A stretch of DNA of 34,477 nucleotides from a bacterium (GTDB taxonomy: Bacteria > Verrucomicrobiota > Kiritimatiellia > CAIVKH01), in contig JAUIHQ010000007.1 in the NCBI GenBank assembly GCA_030432155.1, forward strand, positions 1 through 34,477, given 5' to 3'. The notes under the pieces are model-generated. The model saw nothing but the letters and a program-made list of their open reading frames with translations. It had not been told where the DNA came from and searched no databases. A program made the translations under genes and the position numbers. The first letter of the stretch is position 1. Every line of letters starts with the position of its first letter. Shown piece after piece: positions 17,739-27,451 of the stretch.

Positions 17739-17782
17739 CACCGCGCAAATATGCATGTCCGTCATCAGGCACAATGTATGCC

Positions 17783-17815
17783 CCCCTCCGGAGGGGCAAC
17801 CTCCCGGTTGCCCTC
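17783..17815. repeat. Double-hairpin intergenic repeat copy
   Basis: CCCCTCCGGAGGGGCAACCTCCCGGTTGCCCTC, identical core to the copy 76 bp upstream. Confidence 0.9.
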
Positions 17816-17841
17816 GGGCCGGAGCATACCTTCACCCCGGC

Positions 17842-19272
17842 CTACCGCGCATCCCACTTCATCGCCGCCACCTGTCCCTGGCGGGCGACATCGGCCGCGG
17901 TACCAAGAATGCGGGCCGCTTCCTGGGGCGCGTGGAACCCCATGGAATTCTCAGCGGCGATGAAGTCGATGTACCACTGGGCTTTTCTCTGCAGCTCCAG
18001 AGACTCCCGAAGATCCTCCTCGCTCGCGCCTTCGGCCTTGGCCGCCTGGATGGCATCGAGCTGGGCCATCAGGGCATCGGCTGCCCGTTGCAGAAGCTCG
18101 TGATTCTTGCTCTGGATGGAATCGACCCGGGCAAGGATCTCCTCTTCGGGAATGTGGTGGCAGACCTGGCAGGACCGGTTCACATTCAGAAGGGGACTCC
18201 GCACCCAGTGATCGGAAACCTTGGTGGCGCCTTCCCGCATGTAAGGCATGTGACAATCGGCGCAGGCAACCCCGCTGCGGGCATGAATACCCTGGCTCCA
18301 AAGCTCGAACTCCGGATGTTGCGCCTTCAGAATTTCCGCACCGGACTCCTTGTGCACATAGTCGAAAAAGCGCTTGCCGCTCGCAAAGGTGGTTTCATTC
18401 CAGAAGGTTTCGATGTCTTCGGCGGTTAACCCGTTGCCCCACGGGAATGTCAGAGGCATTTCACTCGAGCAGTAATATTCCACATGACATTGGCCGCACA
18501 CGAAGGAGCGCATTTCCTGCCGCGTTGCATGGACGTTCGGATCATAGGTCCCCTCCCGGCCTTCTTCCCGCCAGCGCTGAACGGAAGGCAGGTGGGGTAC
18601 CGGGGCGTCGGAGTTCGCGAGCTTTTGGATGCCCAGCATGAACCCCGGCCGGGTCACCCGGATTTCCATCGTGTCGGGATCATGACAGTCCACACATGAG
18701 ACGGGGTGGGCATGCCCCATGTCATGCAGCATGCCGTTCAGTTCCTGGTACGACATCTTGTACGTTTCCTTGAAGCCGGCCATGGCGTCGCCATCCCCAA
18801 GTGCGCGGTACACCGGCATGACCGATGCATGACAATGCAGGCATGAACCTGATTGAGGCTTGGTCAGGCGCTCGGTGGATTCCTGGTCCACGAGCATGTA
18901 GGCATGACCCCGGCGGTCCCGATAATCGATGGAGAAGGCATAACCGAGAAACATGCGCTTCAGCCAGGGGTCCCGCTCGATCTTCTGCTCGGGAAGCGCT
19001 TCGCTTCCGCCGTGACCCCCGAAACGGGTTCGGGTCGAGATGGCGGTGCGTTTGTAGGAATCGTACTGCTTCGGCCAGTTGATACCCCAGGTTTCCGGGT
19101 CGGTGTCGTCTTCGGTTACCTCGACCAGCCGCACATAGGGGGTCAGCGCCTCGGCTTTCCGCTGCTGGATGTTCATCAGCAGGGCGGTGATCAGTGCGGT
19201 ACCGGTCGCGGTGACGACGAGTACGATCAGGAAAAGCAACCGTATCCATACCTGTTTGGTCTCGCGTGTCAT
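17842..19272 (-). CDS. nrfA: Cytochrome c nitrite reductase, pentaheme (NrfA)
   Basis: Five heme motifs CLHCH, CVDCH, CGQCH, CADCH, CQVCH; VEYY and KAQHPE active-site/calcium-site segments; directly downstream of nrfH. Confidence 0.9.
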   Translation of the reverse strand: MTRETKQVWIRLLFLIVLVVTATGTALITALLMNIQQRKAEALTPYVRLVEVTEDDTDPETWGINWPKQYDSYKRTAISTRTRFGGHGGSEALPEQKIERDPWLKRMFLGYAFSIDYRDRRGHAYMLVDQESTERLTKPQSGSCLHCHASVMPVYRALGDGDAMAGFKETYKMSYQELNGMLHDMGHAHPVSCVDCHDPDTMEIRVTRPGFMLGIQKLANSDAPVPHLPSVQRWREEGREGTYDPNVHATRQEMRSFVCGQCHVEYYCSSEMPLTFPWGNGLTAEDIETFWNETTFASGKRFFDYVHKESGAEILKAQHPEFELWSQGIHARSGVACADCHMPYMREGATKVSDHWVRSPLLNVNRSCQVCHHIPEEEILARVDSIQSKNHELLQRAADALMAQLDAIQAAKAEGASEEDLRESLELQRKAQWYIDFIAAENSMGFHAPQEAARILGTAADVARQGQVAAMKWDAR

Positions 19273-19811
19273 CGGGTTCTCCTTTCGTCGGGCAGGGTCG
19301 GGTCGGGGCCGCCGAGACCGGCCGGAGGGCCGTGTCCGACGGATTGATGGCAGTGAACACAGGTCACGGCATCCGGTCCGGTCGTGGCTCCTCGAACCAT
19401 CTCGTGAACCAGGCCGTCATGACAGGATAGGCAGTTCTCCTGAAGAATCCGTGCGTTCTTCGGTTTGATCATGATCGGCTCGTGAAAATCCTGGAAGGTG
19501 AACCCTTTGGAGTGATGGTATCCGTTCTCCGCCTTCGCGATGTATTTCGGAATGAAATCATGTGGCAGGTGGCAGTCCACGCAGGTGGCGACGGTGTGAT
19601 GGCTTGCCTTCTGCCACGAGTCATACTGGCTCTGCATGATGTGACAGTTGGCACAAGCCGCGGGATCGGTGCTGAAATACGACAGTCCTTCAGCAAACTG
19701 GAACGTGTAACCGGCCAGCCCGATGCAAACTCCCATCAAAACCGCCAGCAGCAGAATCAGCTTCATGGATACGGCAGCATGTGCACGAGTACGCTTGAAT
19801 CGAGGAATCAT
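19269..19811 (-). CDS. nrfH: NrfH-type tetraheme membrane cytochrome
   Basis: N-terminal TM helix; CANCH, CVDCH, CLSCH, CVHCH; 4-nt overlap with nrfA. Confidence 0.88.
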   Translation of the reverse strand: MIPRFKRTRAHAAVSMKLILLLAVLMGVCIGLAGYTFQFAEGLSYFSTDPAACANCHIMQSQYDSWQKASHHTVATCVDCHLPHDFIPKYIAKAENGYHHSKGFTFQDFHEPIMIKPKNARILQENCLSCHDGLVHEMVRGATTGPDAVTCVHCHQSVGHGPPAGLGGPDPTLPDERRTR

Positions 19812-19901
19812 GTTCTCCCTGAAGGACAGAGTAGTGCCGACAAGGTCGGTTGTCGACCCTCAAGACCTGAATCTCACAAGCGGATTCTGTGCAAACGCCA
19901 A

Positions 19902-19929
19902 ACGGCCTTCACCCGAGGGTGAAGGCCGT
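19902..19929 (-). terminator. Hairpin terminator-like stem-loop
   Basis: ACGGCCTTCACCC-GA-GGGTGAAGGCCGT, 13-bp perfect stem between the Spy-like gene end and nrfH. Confidence 0.75.
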
Positions 19930-19956
19930 CTGTGTTGCGTGACATGGAATCGATGA

Positions 19957-20550
19957 TTATTCCCGGCCGTCACCTTCGCTATCGGGCCGGCCTCGCTCGC
20001 CGTCCCGTTTGCCCTGGCGCTGCGGGCGTTCGCCATCGCCCCGGCCCTGGCCTTTGCCGCGGCCTTCCTGCATCTGCTTGCGGGCATTGTCGCGAATGGC
20101 GTTCAGGGTTTCTTCGCCGAGAATCTCCCGGACCTTGAACTGCATTTCGACTGCGTTCTTTCGGATCTCGATTCCCTTCTCGCCCGCCTTCTCGACCGCG
20201 GCGAGTACCGTGCCGAGCTCCGCGCCCTCATCCTTCATCAGGCGGCGGGCTTCCAGATCGGCCATGTCTTTTTCCGCCTTCAGGCGGATCATGGATTCCT
20301 GGTTGGCATAGTAGACCTCCCGCAGGGCATTGACCTGGTCCTCGGTGATCCCGAGACGTGATGCGAGCTGATCATTCTCGATCAGGCGTTCGATCATGCG
20401 GCCCCGGTCGGGTCCTCCCTGGCGGCCTTCACGTTGTCCCTGGAAACCCGGGCTGTCCCCGCCGGCCCGGCCCGGTCCGGGCTGTGCATATACGAGGCTT
20501 GCGATGGCGAGGCTGAATACGGCGATACTTGCGATCATCCATGTTTTCAT
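19957..20550 (-). CDS. Spy/CpxP-like (LTXXQ-type) periplasmic protein
   Basis: Signal peptide MKTWMIASIAVFSLAIASLVYAQ, helical SRLGITEDQVNALREVYYANQESMIRLKAEKDMADLEARRLM core, low-complexity RGQ-rich tail. Confidence 0.7.
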   Translation of the reverse strand: MKTWMIASIAVFSLAIASLVYAQPGPGRAGGDSPGFQGQREGRQGGPDRGRMIERLIENDQLASRLGITEDQVNALREVYYANQESMIRLKAEKDMADLEARRLMKDEGAELGTVLAAVEKAGEKGIEIRKNAVEMQFKVREILGEETLNAIRDNARKQMQEGRGKGQGRGDGERPQRQGKRDGERGRPDSEGDGRE

Positions 20551-20664
20551 TGTTCTGTCCTTTCGATTGTTCACGTTCGTTCCGATCTCCGTCTCTGGGC
20601 ATAGAACGGGCGGGAAGCTCCTTTATTGCAGGCGCCGGACGGAAAGAAAAACAGGGGGTCTCGG

Positions 20665-21852
20665 TCAGTCGGGCCGGGGCAGCGTCCATTTCGTCGGAAG
20701 CTGAAACACGCCGAGGTCAGCCGACGGGCTGGTTACCGCAAAGGGGTACCAGTCCTCCAGCCGGTGGTATTGCGTCTCATGGTCCCAACTGTGGGCCGAC
20801 AGGGAGAGGAAGTATTTCCCGGCCATCAGCGACAGGGGTTCGATGCGGAGTTGGAAGCTGCCTTCGCCCTCGACCGCATCGATATCGACCTTCATCAACT
20901 GGGTGTTGGTGCCGTAAATGAAGAAGCCGTTGCCGGTCTTGATTGAGTAGCCGAATACGGGTTTCTCGATCCGCTTTTTCGCACGGTAACGGATATCCAC
21001 GACAAGGGCCTTGCCGGTTTCAAAGGATGTTCCTTCCTTGCCGTTTTCATCGAGCAGGGCAACCTGGGTGAACTCCACATCGCGGGTCCCATGTTCTTCC
21101 ACGTTCAGTTGCCCGATCCGGGTCATGTAGCGCTTCAGGTATTCCATGACCACATCGGCCGGGGCGCCCTCGGCGACGAGGCTGCCTTCATGGATCAGCT
21201 TGACCTCGTTGCAGAATTGTTCCACCGCGACGAGGTCGTGGGTCACGAGAAGGATGGTTTTCCCCTGCTTCTTGAATTCGTTGAGCCGGTCGAAACATTT
21301 CATCTGAAATGCGACATCCCCGACGGCCAGCACCTCATCGATGAGCAGGATGTCGGGATTCATCTCCACCGCCACTGCGAATCCCAGCCGGACGTACATA
21401 CCGCTGGAGTAGTGCTTGACCGGTGTGTCGATGAAGTCCTTGAGTCCGGCAAACTCGACGATCGCATCCATGCGCCGGGCGATATCCTCGCGGGGGATAC
21501 CCAGCACGGCCGCATTCAGAAACACGTTCTCCCGGCCGGAAAGATCCGGATGAAAACCGGCGCCCAGCTCGAGCAGCGATGAAATACGTCCCCGGGTGAT
21601 GATCCTGCCCTCGGTGGGATGAATCGTTCCCGCGGCCAGCCCCAGCATCGAACTTTTGCCCGATCCGTTCGGGCCCACGACCCCGACTGTGGTACCCCGG
21701 GGAATGGAAAAATTCACGTTCCGTAGCGCCCAGAAGGGTTCATGAACCGTGGACTTGCCCATGTGGGCGAGACGGCTCATCAGGGTGGGGGCGCCCACAC
21801 CTCTGCGCTGGTAGCACTTGCCGAGATCAATGGCTTCAATAACCGGTTCCAT
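20665..21852 (-). CDS. wzt: ABC transporter ATP-binding protein, polysaccharide/O-antigen export (Wzt-like) with C-terminal sugar-binding domain
   Basis: VVGPNGSGKSSMLGLAAG Walker A, KHYSSGMYVRLGFAVAVEMNPDILLIDEVLAVGD signature/Walker B; C-terminal beta-rich domain. Confidence 0.92.
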   Translation of the reverse strand: MEPVIEAIDLGKCYQRRGVGAPTLMSRLAHMGKSTVHEPFWALRNVNFSIPRGTTVGVVGPNGSGKSSMLGLAAGTIHPTEGRIITRGRISSLLELGAGFHPDLSGRENVFLNAAVLGIPREDIARRMDAIVEFAGLKDFIDTPVKHYSSGMYVRLGFAVAVEMNPDILLIDEVLAVGDVAFQMKCFDRLNEFKKQGKTILLVTHDLVAVEQFCNEVKLIHEGSLVAEGAPADVVMEYLKRYMTRIGQLNVEEHGTRDVEFTQVALLDENGKEGTSFETGKALVVDIRYRAKKRIEKPVFGYSIKTGNGFFIYGTNTQLMKVDIDAVEGEGSFQLRIEPLSLMAGKYFLSLSAHSWDHETQYHRLEDWYPFAVTSPSADLGVFQLPTKWTLPRPD

Positions 21853-22652
21853 TACAGCATATCCGCAAAGTTTTTCTGTTGCCGGGAAAAGATGCGGTCC
21901 GCCAGCACATACAGCAGCCCGCAGCCGGCGATGGAGATCCAGATCAGTCCGGTCCACGGAAACGATACATGGGGAAGGATGATGGCCCGGTAGGCGGTGC
22001 AGATGATCGCCATCGGATTCATCATGTAGAGATCGAGAAGGATGGGGTGATCAGCCGCCACCCGCTCGATAAACGACAGGTTGTACATGACCGGGCTGAT
22101 AAAAAACCAGGCGCTGAGGATGACCCCGATCAGGTGCTCAAGGTCACGGAAATGTACGTTACCCGCAGCAAGCAACAGTGCGATGCCGTAGTTGAGGATG
22201 AAGTGCAGGATCAGCACAAGGGGAAGGGCCACGGCCATCGGGCTGATAAATTCCCCCTGCAGGTAGAGCAGGAACGCGACCAGGGGAAACTGCACGATCA
22301 GGCTCAGCAGGTAGTTGATCAGGTTGGCCAGGGTGGCGGCCAGCGGGAGAATGATGCGCGGCATATACACCTTTTTCACGAGGTTGGTATTGCCGGTAAT
22401 GCTGTGAAGGCCGCTGTTGACCGACGTCACCGTGAACTGCCATGCGAACACGCCGATGATGATTTCCGACATCGGAACGCCCCGGCCGGCCATCAGGCGC
22501 AGGAAGAACATGTAGATGAGCCCCATGAAGAGGGGAATCAGGAGGGTCCACAGAAAACCGAGCGCGGAATTCCGGTACCGTATTTTCAACTCGCGAACCG
22601 TGAGGTTCCACAGCAGGTCCCGCCGTTCCATAATGTCATGCAGATGGTTCAC
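21852..22652 (-). CDS. wzm: ABC-2 type polysaccharide export permease (Wzm-like)
   Basis: RELKIRYRNSALGFLWTLLIPLFMGLIYMFF; TAATG coupling with wzt. Confidence 0.92.
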   Translation of the reverse strand: MNHLHDIMERRDLLWNLTVRELKIRYRNSALGFLWTLLIPLFMGLIYMFFLRLMAGRGVPMSEIIIGVFAWQFTVTSVNSGLHSITGNTNLVKKVYMPRIILPLAATLANLINYLLSLIVQFPLVAFLLYLQGEFISPMAVALPLVLILHFILNYGIALLLAAGNVHFRDLEHLIGVILSAWFFISPVMYNLSFIERVAADHPILLDLYMMNPMAIICTAYRAIILPHVSFPWTGLIWISIAGCGLLYVLADRIFSRQQKNFADML

Positions 22653-23158
22653 GTCCCGGTATCCTGCCGGTTTGCCGTGATCTGATCAATCACGAGGGTG
22701 ACCCGCAGACGGCCCGGTTCGCTTTCCGACGGTATGACCAGGAGTTCGGCCACCCGGCAATCCGGCAGCCGATGGTCGAATGCGTCCAGCAATCGCGCGA
22801 GTTGGGCCGCGGGAAGACCGGCGGCAAACAGTTCGCTTCGCTCAAGTTCCCATGGCGGCGTGAGCGGGCGGGTTTCCGTGGCGGACAAGTTGAAGGACGT
22901 GGCGCCCAGGGTGTCCTCGATCATCTGTCGCAGCGGGGTGGAGGTTGCCGGGGTTCGGGCGGCAAACGTCTCGACCGCCGAGGTCCAGGTCAACCATTCC
23001 CGCTCCACGTCGTGGAGCTCCTGCACCTGCTGGTGCCGGGAGCGGATGGTTTCGTTGCGGCGATCGGACTGCCGGAAACCCTGGACCGCGGCCCCGAGGG
23101 CAACCAGGAGCACGACGACCATGACCCAGCGGGTGCGCTTGTGGGCCGCGGGCGTCAT
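22649..23158 (-). CDS. Type II secretion GspM-like protein
   Basis: Short cytoplasmic N-terminus, single TM, coiled periplasmic part; overlaps GspL-like gene. Confidence 0.6.
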   Translation of the reverse strand: MTPAAHKRTRWVMVVVLLVALGAAVQGFRQSDRRNETIRSRHQQVQELHDVEREWLTWTSAVETFAARTPATSTPLRQMIEDTLGATSFNLSATETRPLTPPWELERSELFAAGLPAAQLARLLDAFDHRLPDCRVAELLVIPSESEPGRLRVTLVIDQITANRQDTGT

Positions 23159-24528
23159 GTCCGATCCTCCAGCCGGAAGCGAACGCCGTCTCCGGCGCCT
23201 GCGGGTTCGATCGAGATCTTCATCTCAATCCCCACTGCGGACAGGGCATCCCGGAAGGCTTCGGCTTCGCCGGCCGATGGTGCGTTCCCCCGGATCACCG
23301 AGCCCCCGTCCATCAGGTTCAGGTGGGTAAGCGCGATGCCCCGTTCATGGGCTTCATTCAGCAGTTGGTAGAAACGTGTATTCATACCCGGCCGGGTGAA
23401 TTGAAGAAACGGCTCATACTGTTCCCGGGCCTCGTTCATGAAGCGGGTGGTGATGAAGGCTTCCTGGCCGCGGGGAATCCGCTCGCGACCGGTGATGGAG
23501 GCGGCCGTGGCCTGGGCCTCCCGGGTGAGCTGTTCCGCCCGGTGATCCTGAAGCCGGGTCCAGGCGATGTTCACGCCAATGACCAGGGCGGCGGCCATGC
23601 CACAGGTCAGCCACGCCTTTTGCAGGGGCCGGGATGTCAGGGAGTCCCAGGCGGGATGGGCTGCTCCGACGGCACGGAGGTTGACGATGGCGCCCGGTTC
23701 CTGGAGGGCGTTCCGGCAGAGACCCTGCAAGAGGATGTCCTCTCCGCCTGCATCGTGCATCGCAGCGGGCTGGATACTGCACGACCGGAGAATCTCTTCC
23801 TTGTCGCTGGAGGCAAGGGCGGGATGTCCGGACCAGATCAGTTCGGCGGGGGACCCGCCCGAGGGTATCACCGAGCGCAGAAATCTTGCCATGCGGCGGG
23901 AAAGATCTTCCGTGGAAATCCAGGATCGGACCGATGTTCCGGACAGAAAGCGGTCGCCTTCACCATACAGAATCAGCACGCGTGACCCCTCGCGGTGTAC
24001 GACAAGTCGGGATGCCGGATCCGCGGGGGGGAACCGCTGGGCCAGCTCGGACCAAACCGCCCTCGGTTCGGCATCAAGGATCACGGGCCGGAGTTTCCGC
24101 CCCGCGAGCTCGTCGATACAGGTGCTGATGGATTCCCGCCGGGCGGCGATGGCCAGGGTCTCCACCTTGCCGCCGGCAACCATCCGGATTTGTTCGAACC
24201 GGCACTCGCACTGCTCCACCGGAAAGGGTAGTGCCAGGTCGAGTAGCGATGGGAATACCTTTCGCGCCTTGCGGATCGAAGGGAAAGGCGCGGTCAGCCG
24301 ATGGATGACCGTTTCATGCGCCGGCAACGCGGCCGCGGAAACAGCCCGGCCCGTCATGACATCCGCCTCCACCTGCTGCAGAATCGACATGGCGGCCGGC
24401 CCGTCCGCCGGTACGCCCTCTGCAAGCGTGTCCATGCGGATTCGTCCGGCCGCGCGTCGGCCTTTCAGCGCGCGCAGTCGGCCGTCTTCCACGGACAGGG
24501 CATAACAGATCGATCGGTTCTTCCACAT
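23155..24528 (-). CDS. Type II secretion GspL/PilM-like protein
   Basis: Actin-like cytoplasmic domain followed by one TM helix (AWLTCGMAAALVIGVNIAW) and periplasmic domain; between GspK- and GspM-like genes. Confidence 0.7.
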   Translation of the reverse strand: MWKNRSICYALSVEDGRLRALKGRRAAGRIRMDTLAEGVPADGPAAMSILQQVEADVMTGRAVSAAALPAHETVIHRLTAPFPSIRKARKVFPSLLDLALPFPVEQCECRFEQIRMVAGGKVETLAIAARRESISTCIDELAGRKLRPVILDAEPRAVWSELAQRFPPADPASRLVVHREGSRVLILYGEGDRFLSGTSVRSWISTEDLSRRMARFLRSVIPSGGSPAELIWSGHPALASSDKEEILRSCSIQPAAMHDAGGEDILLQGLCRNALQEPGAIVNLRAVGAAHPAWDSLTSRPLQKAWLTCGMAAALVIGVNIAWTRLQDHRAEQLTREAQATAASITGRERIPRGQEAFITTRFMNEAREQYEPFLQFTRPGMNTRFYQLLNEAHERGIALTHLNLMDGGSVIRGNAPSAGEAEAFRDALSAVGIEMKISIEPAGAGDGVRFRLEDRT

Positions 24529-24588
24529 CTGAACCGATAGAGTAGCCGGACCGCGCGATGAAACAAGAACGATTCCGGCGGCGGGCGA

Positions 24589-25905
24589 TCAGAGAATGGA
24601 CTGGATGATGCTCATGGTTCCGTTGTCACTACGGGCGGCGATCCATCGGACATGGCCCGCGGCCTCGCCGGTCCACGACTGCGCTTCGACAAGGAAGAAG
24701 GAGCTTTTCACATCCAGATAGGGCATGACCCCGGAGGCCGTCCATTCATCCGGCGTAACCGGCAGCATGTCCAGAGAGCGGATTTCCCTCAGTTCGCGGA
24801 AGGTGACAATGCGGTCCACGATATCTTCGCGGACCAGCCCGAACAGGCCGAGCAGAACCGGCCGGGGGGCGGTGTTGATATTCACCGGGATCGCCCGGCT
24901 GCGGGGTACGGGAATGATGGTGACACACTGGTCGAGGGGGGCGTCGAACAGGCCCCGTTCCGCCGAGGATTCGATGGAGCGGTCGAACATCGCCCGGGTC
25001 CACCCGTCGACCAGCAAAAGTTCATTCCAGGTAAAGACCGCGCGGTTGGGGGGCAGTACGGGTTTGTTGCGTCGAGCGAGGTTTTCCTGTTCGTACATGC
25101 CTTCCTTGTCGCCATCCATCCAGTCGCGAAGGGCCGAGACCGGCGTCTCGGTTGAGAATTGGCCGGACTGGTTCAGGAGGGCATGCAGAATGTCGGACGC
25201 CGGACGTGTCGCGCCGGTGGACGGCACAGCGACATTGTTCAGGTCGTAGTACCGGTTCAGGTCGATGGCTCGGCCGATCACGTTGACGCCGTCGGGATCG
25301 GTCCATTCCACGACTTCCGTCCAGGGGTCGTCGGACCGGTCGATCCCGGTATCCGGATCATCGGCTATACGCTGCAGGAGCTCACGAGCGCATTCCATGG
25401 CCGCCGTCCGGGCCCGAAAACGGTGTACCGAGGCCTCTTCACGGTCTGCATGGACCGAGGTGGATGCCCGTACCTGGACAAGGATGGCGGACACGATGGC
25501 GAGAATGACAAGAACCGCCGGCAGGACGGAGCCTTCCCGTTGTTTCGGGGAAAATCCGGAAGGAAGGGTGGGCTCCTCGGCCGGTTTTCCGGCCGGCGGC
25601 ATGTTCAACTGCCGCCGCCGGCGTTTCTGGCTGGGGGACCGGTGGGCCCGGAACCGTTCCGGCAGGATGAAAAAGAGAAGCCAGATCAACCAGAGGCCGG
25701 CGCCGCTCGCCACATACCCGACCCCGAACCGGAGAATCCGGTCGCGGTTGACTTCGTTGAACGCGAGGCTGGATGCGCTGATGAGCAGGCCCAGGGCCAC
25801 CAGGAGGCCGCTCAACACGAGAAGGAGGATCCCGATACGGCTTATGATGCGCCGATTGCGGTTTCGGCGGTGCGCCGATGTATCCTCCTGGAACTTTTTC
25901 CCCAT
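24589..25905 (-). CDS. Type II secretion minor pseudopilin GspK-like, with N-terminal two-TM extension
   Basis: Internal prepilin-like segment KQREG|SVLPAVLVILAIVSAILVQ, RDWMDGDKE, VNINTAPRPVLLGLFGL (helix-hairpin-helix of GspK). Confidence 0.78.
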   Translation of the reverse strand: MGKKFQEDTSAHRRNRNRRIISRIGILLLVLSGLLVALGLLISASSLAFNEVNRDRILRFGVGYVASGAGLWLIWLLFFILPERFRAHRSPSQKRRRRQLNMPPAGKPAEEPTLPSGFSPKQREGSVLPAVLVILAIVSAILVQVRASTSVHADREEASVHRFRARTAAMECARELLQRIADDPDTGIDRSDDPWTEVVEWTDPDGVNVIGRAIDLNRYYDLNNVAVPSTGATRPASDILHALLNQSGQFSTETPVSALRDWMDGDKEGMYEQENLARRNKPVLPPNRAVFTWNELLLVDGWTRAMFDRSIESSAERGLFDAPLDQCVTIIPVPRSRAIPVNINTAPRPVLLGLFGLVREDIVDRIVTFRELREIRSLDMLPVTPDEWTASGVMPYLDVKSSFFLVEAQSWTGEAAGHVRWIAARSDNGTMSIIQSIL

Positions 25906-26013
25906 TCGTGTGGATATTGTTATCCATCCTGTTTCCGAAGGGAAAGAAAAACATGGTGGCCGTGCCGCGGTTCCGGCTGTCATCCCCCTCAAAACAACGC
26001 TACAGTTGTCATT

Positions 26014-26283
26014 ATGAGTGATGTGGAATTCGATTGTCCGTTCTGTGGGCAGGGCTTGCTTGCAGAGGACACCAAGATCGGCCTGTTTGTCGAGTGTCCG
26101 GCCTGCGGGGAGGTTCTCCAGGTTCCCCGGAAAGCGGTCATTTCCCGGTCGTCCGGGGCCGGCACGGCCGACGAGGAATCCGTCAGCAAGTCCGACACCA
26201 TCCGTCTCGACCTGCCCCGTGACGGCGGCGTACCGCCGGATCCGAAACCGCGAAAATTCGTGGTGCGGCGTCGGCCGTCATAA
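26014..26283 (+). CDS. Small zinc-ribbon protein
   Basis: MSDVEFDCPFCGQGLLAEDTKIGLFVECPACGEVLQVPRK: two CPxCG knuckles; only in the track as part of a longer spurious ORF (25159..26283). Confidence 0.75.
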   Translation: MSDVEFDCPFCGQGLLAEDTKIGLFVECPACGEVLQVPRKAVISRSSGAGTADEESVSKSDTIRLDLPRDGGVPPDPKPRKFVVRRRPS

Positions 26284-26290
26284 ACGAGTC

Positions 26291-27451
26291 ATGAAATCGT
26301 CCCGGCACCGTATTGTTTGCGCGGCCAGTGTGGCCGAAGGAATGGGCATTTTGTCCCGCCTTGGCGAGGTTGAGGTGATCCCGGAGACGGAGATCGACCG
26401 CGCGGCCATCCGCGGGGCCGATGCGCTGGTGAGCCGGTCCAAGGTACGGGTAAACGATGACCTCCTCGACGGGTCATCGCTTCGTTTTTACGGGACGACA
26501 ACCGCCGGGTTTGACCATGTCGATGCGGAAGCGCTGGCCCGGCGGGGCATCGCATGGACGTCGGCGCCGGGCTGCAACGCCAACAGTGTGGCGGAATACG
26601 TGGTGGCAGTGCTGTTACGGTACGCCCGACGGAGCGGGCGACCGCTTCGCGGATTGACCCTCGGCATCATCGGCGCCGGCCATGTGGGCTCGCGGTTGGC
26701 CGCGCTGGCTCCGCTGCTTGGATTCGCGGTGCGGCGTAACGACCCGCCGCTTCGGGCCTCGACCGGGCGGGATGAATATGAACCCCTTGAAGACGTTCTC
26801 GCCCACGCCGACATTCTGTCGCTCCACGTACCCCTGGAGGATGCCACGGCCTGGCCTACGCGGGGTATGGTGGATGCCGCGTTTCTTGATACATGGAAAA
26901 ACGGGGCCCTGTTCATCAACGCATCTCGCGGCGAAGTTGTGCAGGAGAGCGCCTACCTGGCTGCGAGGGCTTCCGGCGCCATTCCCGAGGCGGTCCTCGA
27001 TGTGTTCGATCACGAGCCCGCGGTGGATCCGCGCATGATTGAGTCCGCGGCCATCGCCACCCCGCATATCGCGGGCTATTCATACGACGGTCGGGTCAAG
27101 GGCACCCTTCAGGTGGCTCGCTCCCTCGCCGCCGCCTTCGGAATGGATCTGCCGGAAACCATGTCCACGCCGGGGATGGACCAGCGCTTTCCGCTCGAGC
27201 TCGATCCCGGATCGCCGGTAGATGACATTGTGCAGGCTTCAGTGACCGCAGCCTATGATGTTGAGGCGGATGACCGGAACTTCCGGCCGGCCGCAGGTCT
27301 CACAGAGCCGGAGAGGGCCGCGCTGTTCAAGAAACTTCGGGCGGAATATCCCGAGCGCTATGAGTTTCATCACTACCGGGCACGTCTGCCCGAGGGTCAT
27401 CCTGCCGCCGCTATGCTTGCGGGTCTCGGATTTGAGGTTGTTCCGTGTTGA
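26291..27451 (+). CDS. pdxB: 4-phosphoerythronate dehydrogenase
   Basis: LGIIGAGHVGSRLAALAPLLGFAVRRNDPP, VSRSKVRVNDDLL, NSVAEYVVAVLL, TPHIAGYSYDGRVKGT. Confidence 0.88.
   Translation: MKSSRHRIVCAASVAEGMGILSRLGEVEVIPETEIDRAAIRGADALVSRSKVRVNDDLLDGSSLRFYGTTTAGFDHVDAEALARRGIAWTSAPGCNANSVAEYVVAVLLRYARRSGRPLRGLTLGIIGAGHVGSRLAALAPLLGFAVRRNDPPLRASTGRDEYEPLEDVLAHADILSLHVPLEDATAWPTRGMVDAAFLDTWKNGALFINASRGEVVQESAYLAARASGAIPEAVLDVFDHEPAVDPRMIESAAIATPHIAGYSYDGRVKGTLQVARSLAAAFGMDLPETMSTPGMDQRFPLELDPGSPVDDIVQASVTAAYDVEADDRNFRPAAGLTEPERAALFKKLRAEYPERYEFHHYRARLPEGHPAAAMLAGLGFEVVPC

Noticed and set aside
17707-17815. Possible mini CRISPR (two identical ~32-bp repeats, ~44-bp spacer)
   Set aside because: Only two adjacent copies, repeats are double hairpins found dispersed elsewhere between genes, no cas genes adjacent.
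25159-26283. 374-aa plus-strand ORF
   Set aside because: Mostly antisense to the GspK-like gene; only the last 90 codons (from ATG 26014) form a plausible zinc-ribbon protein.
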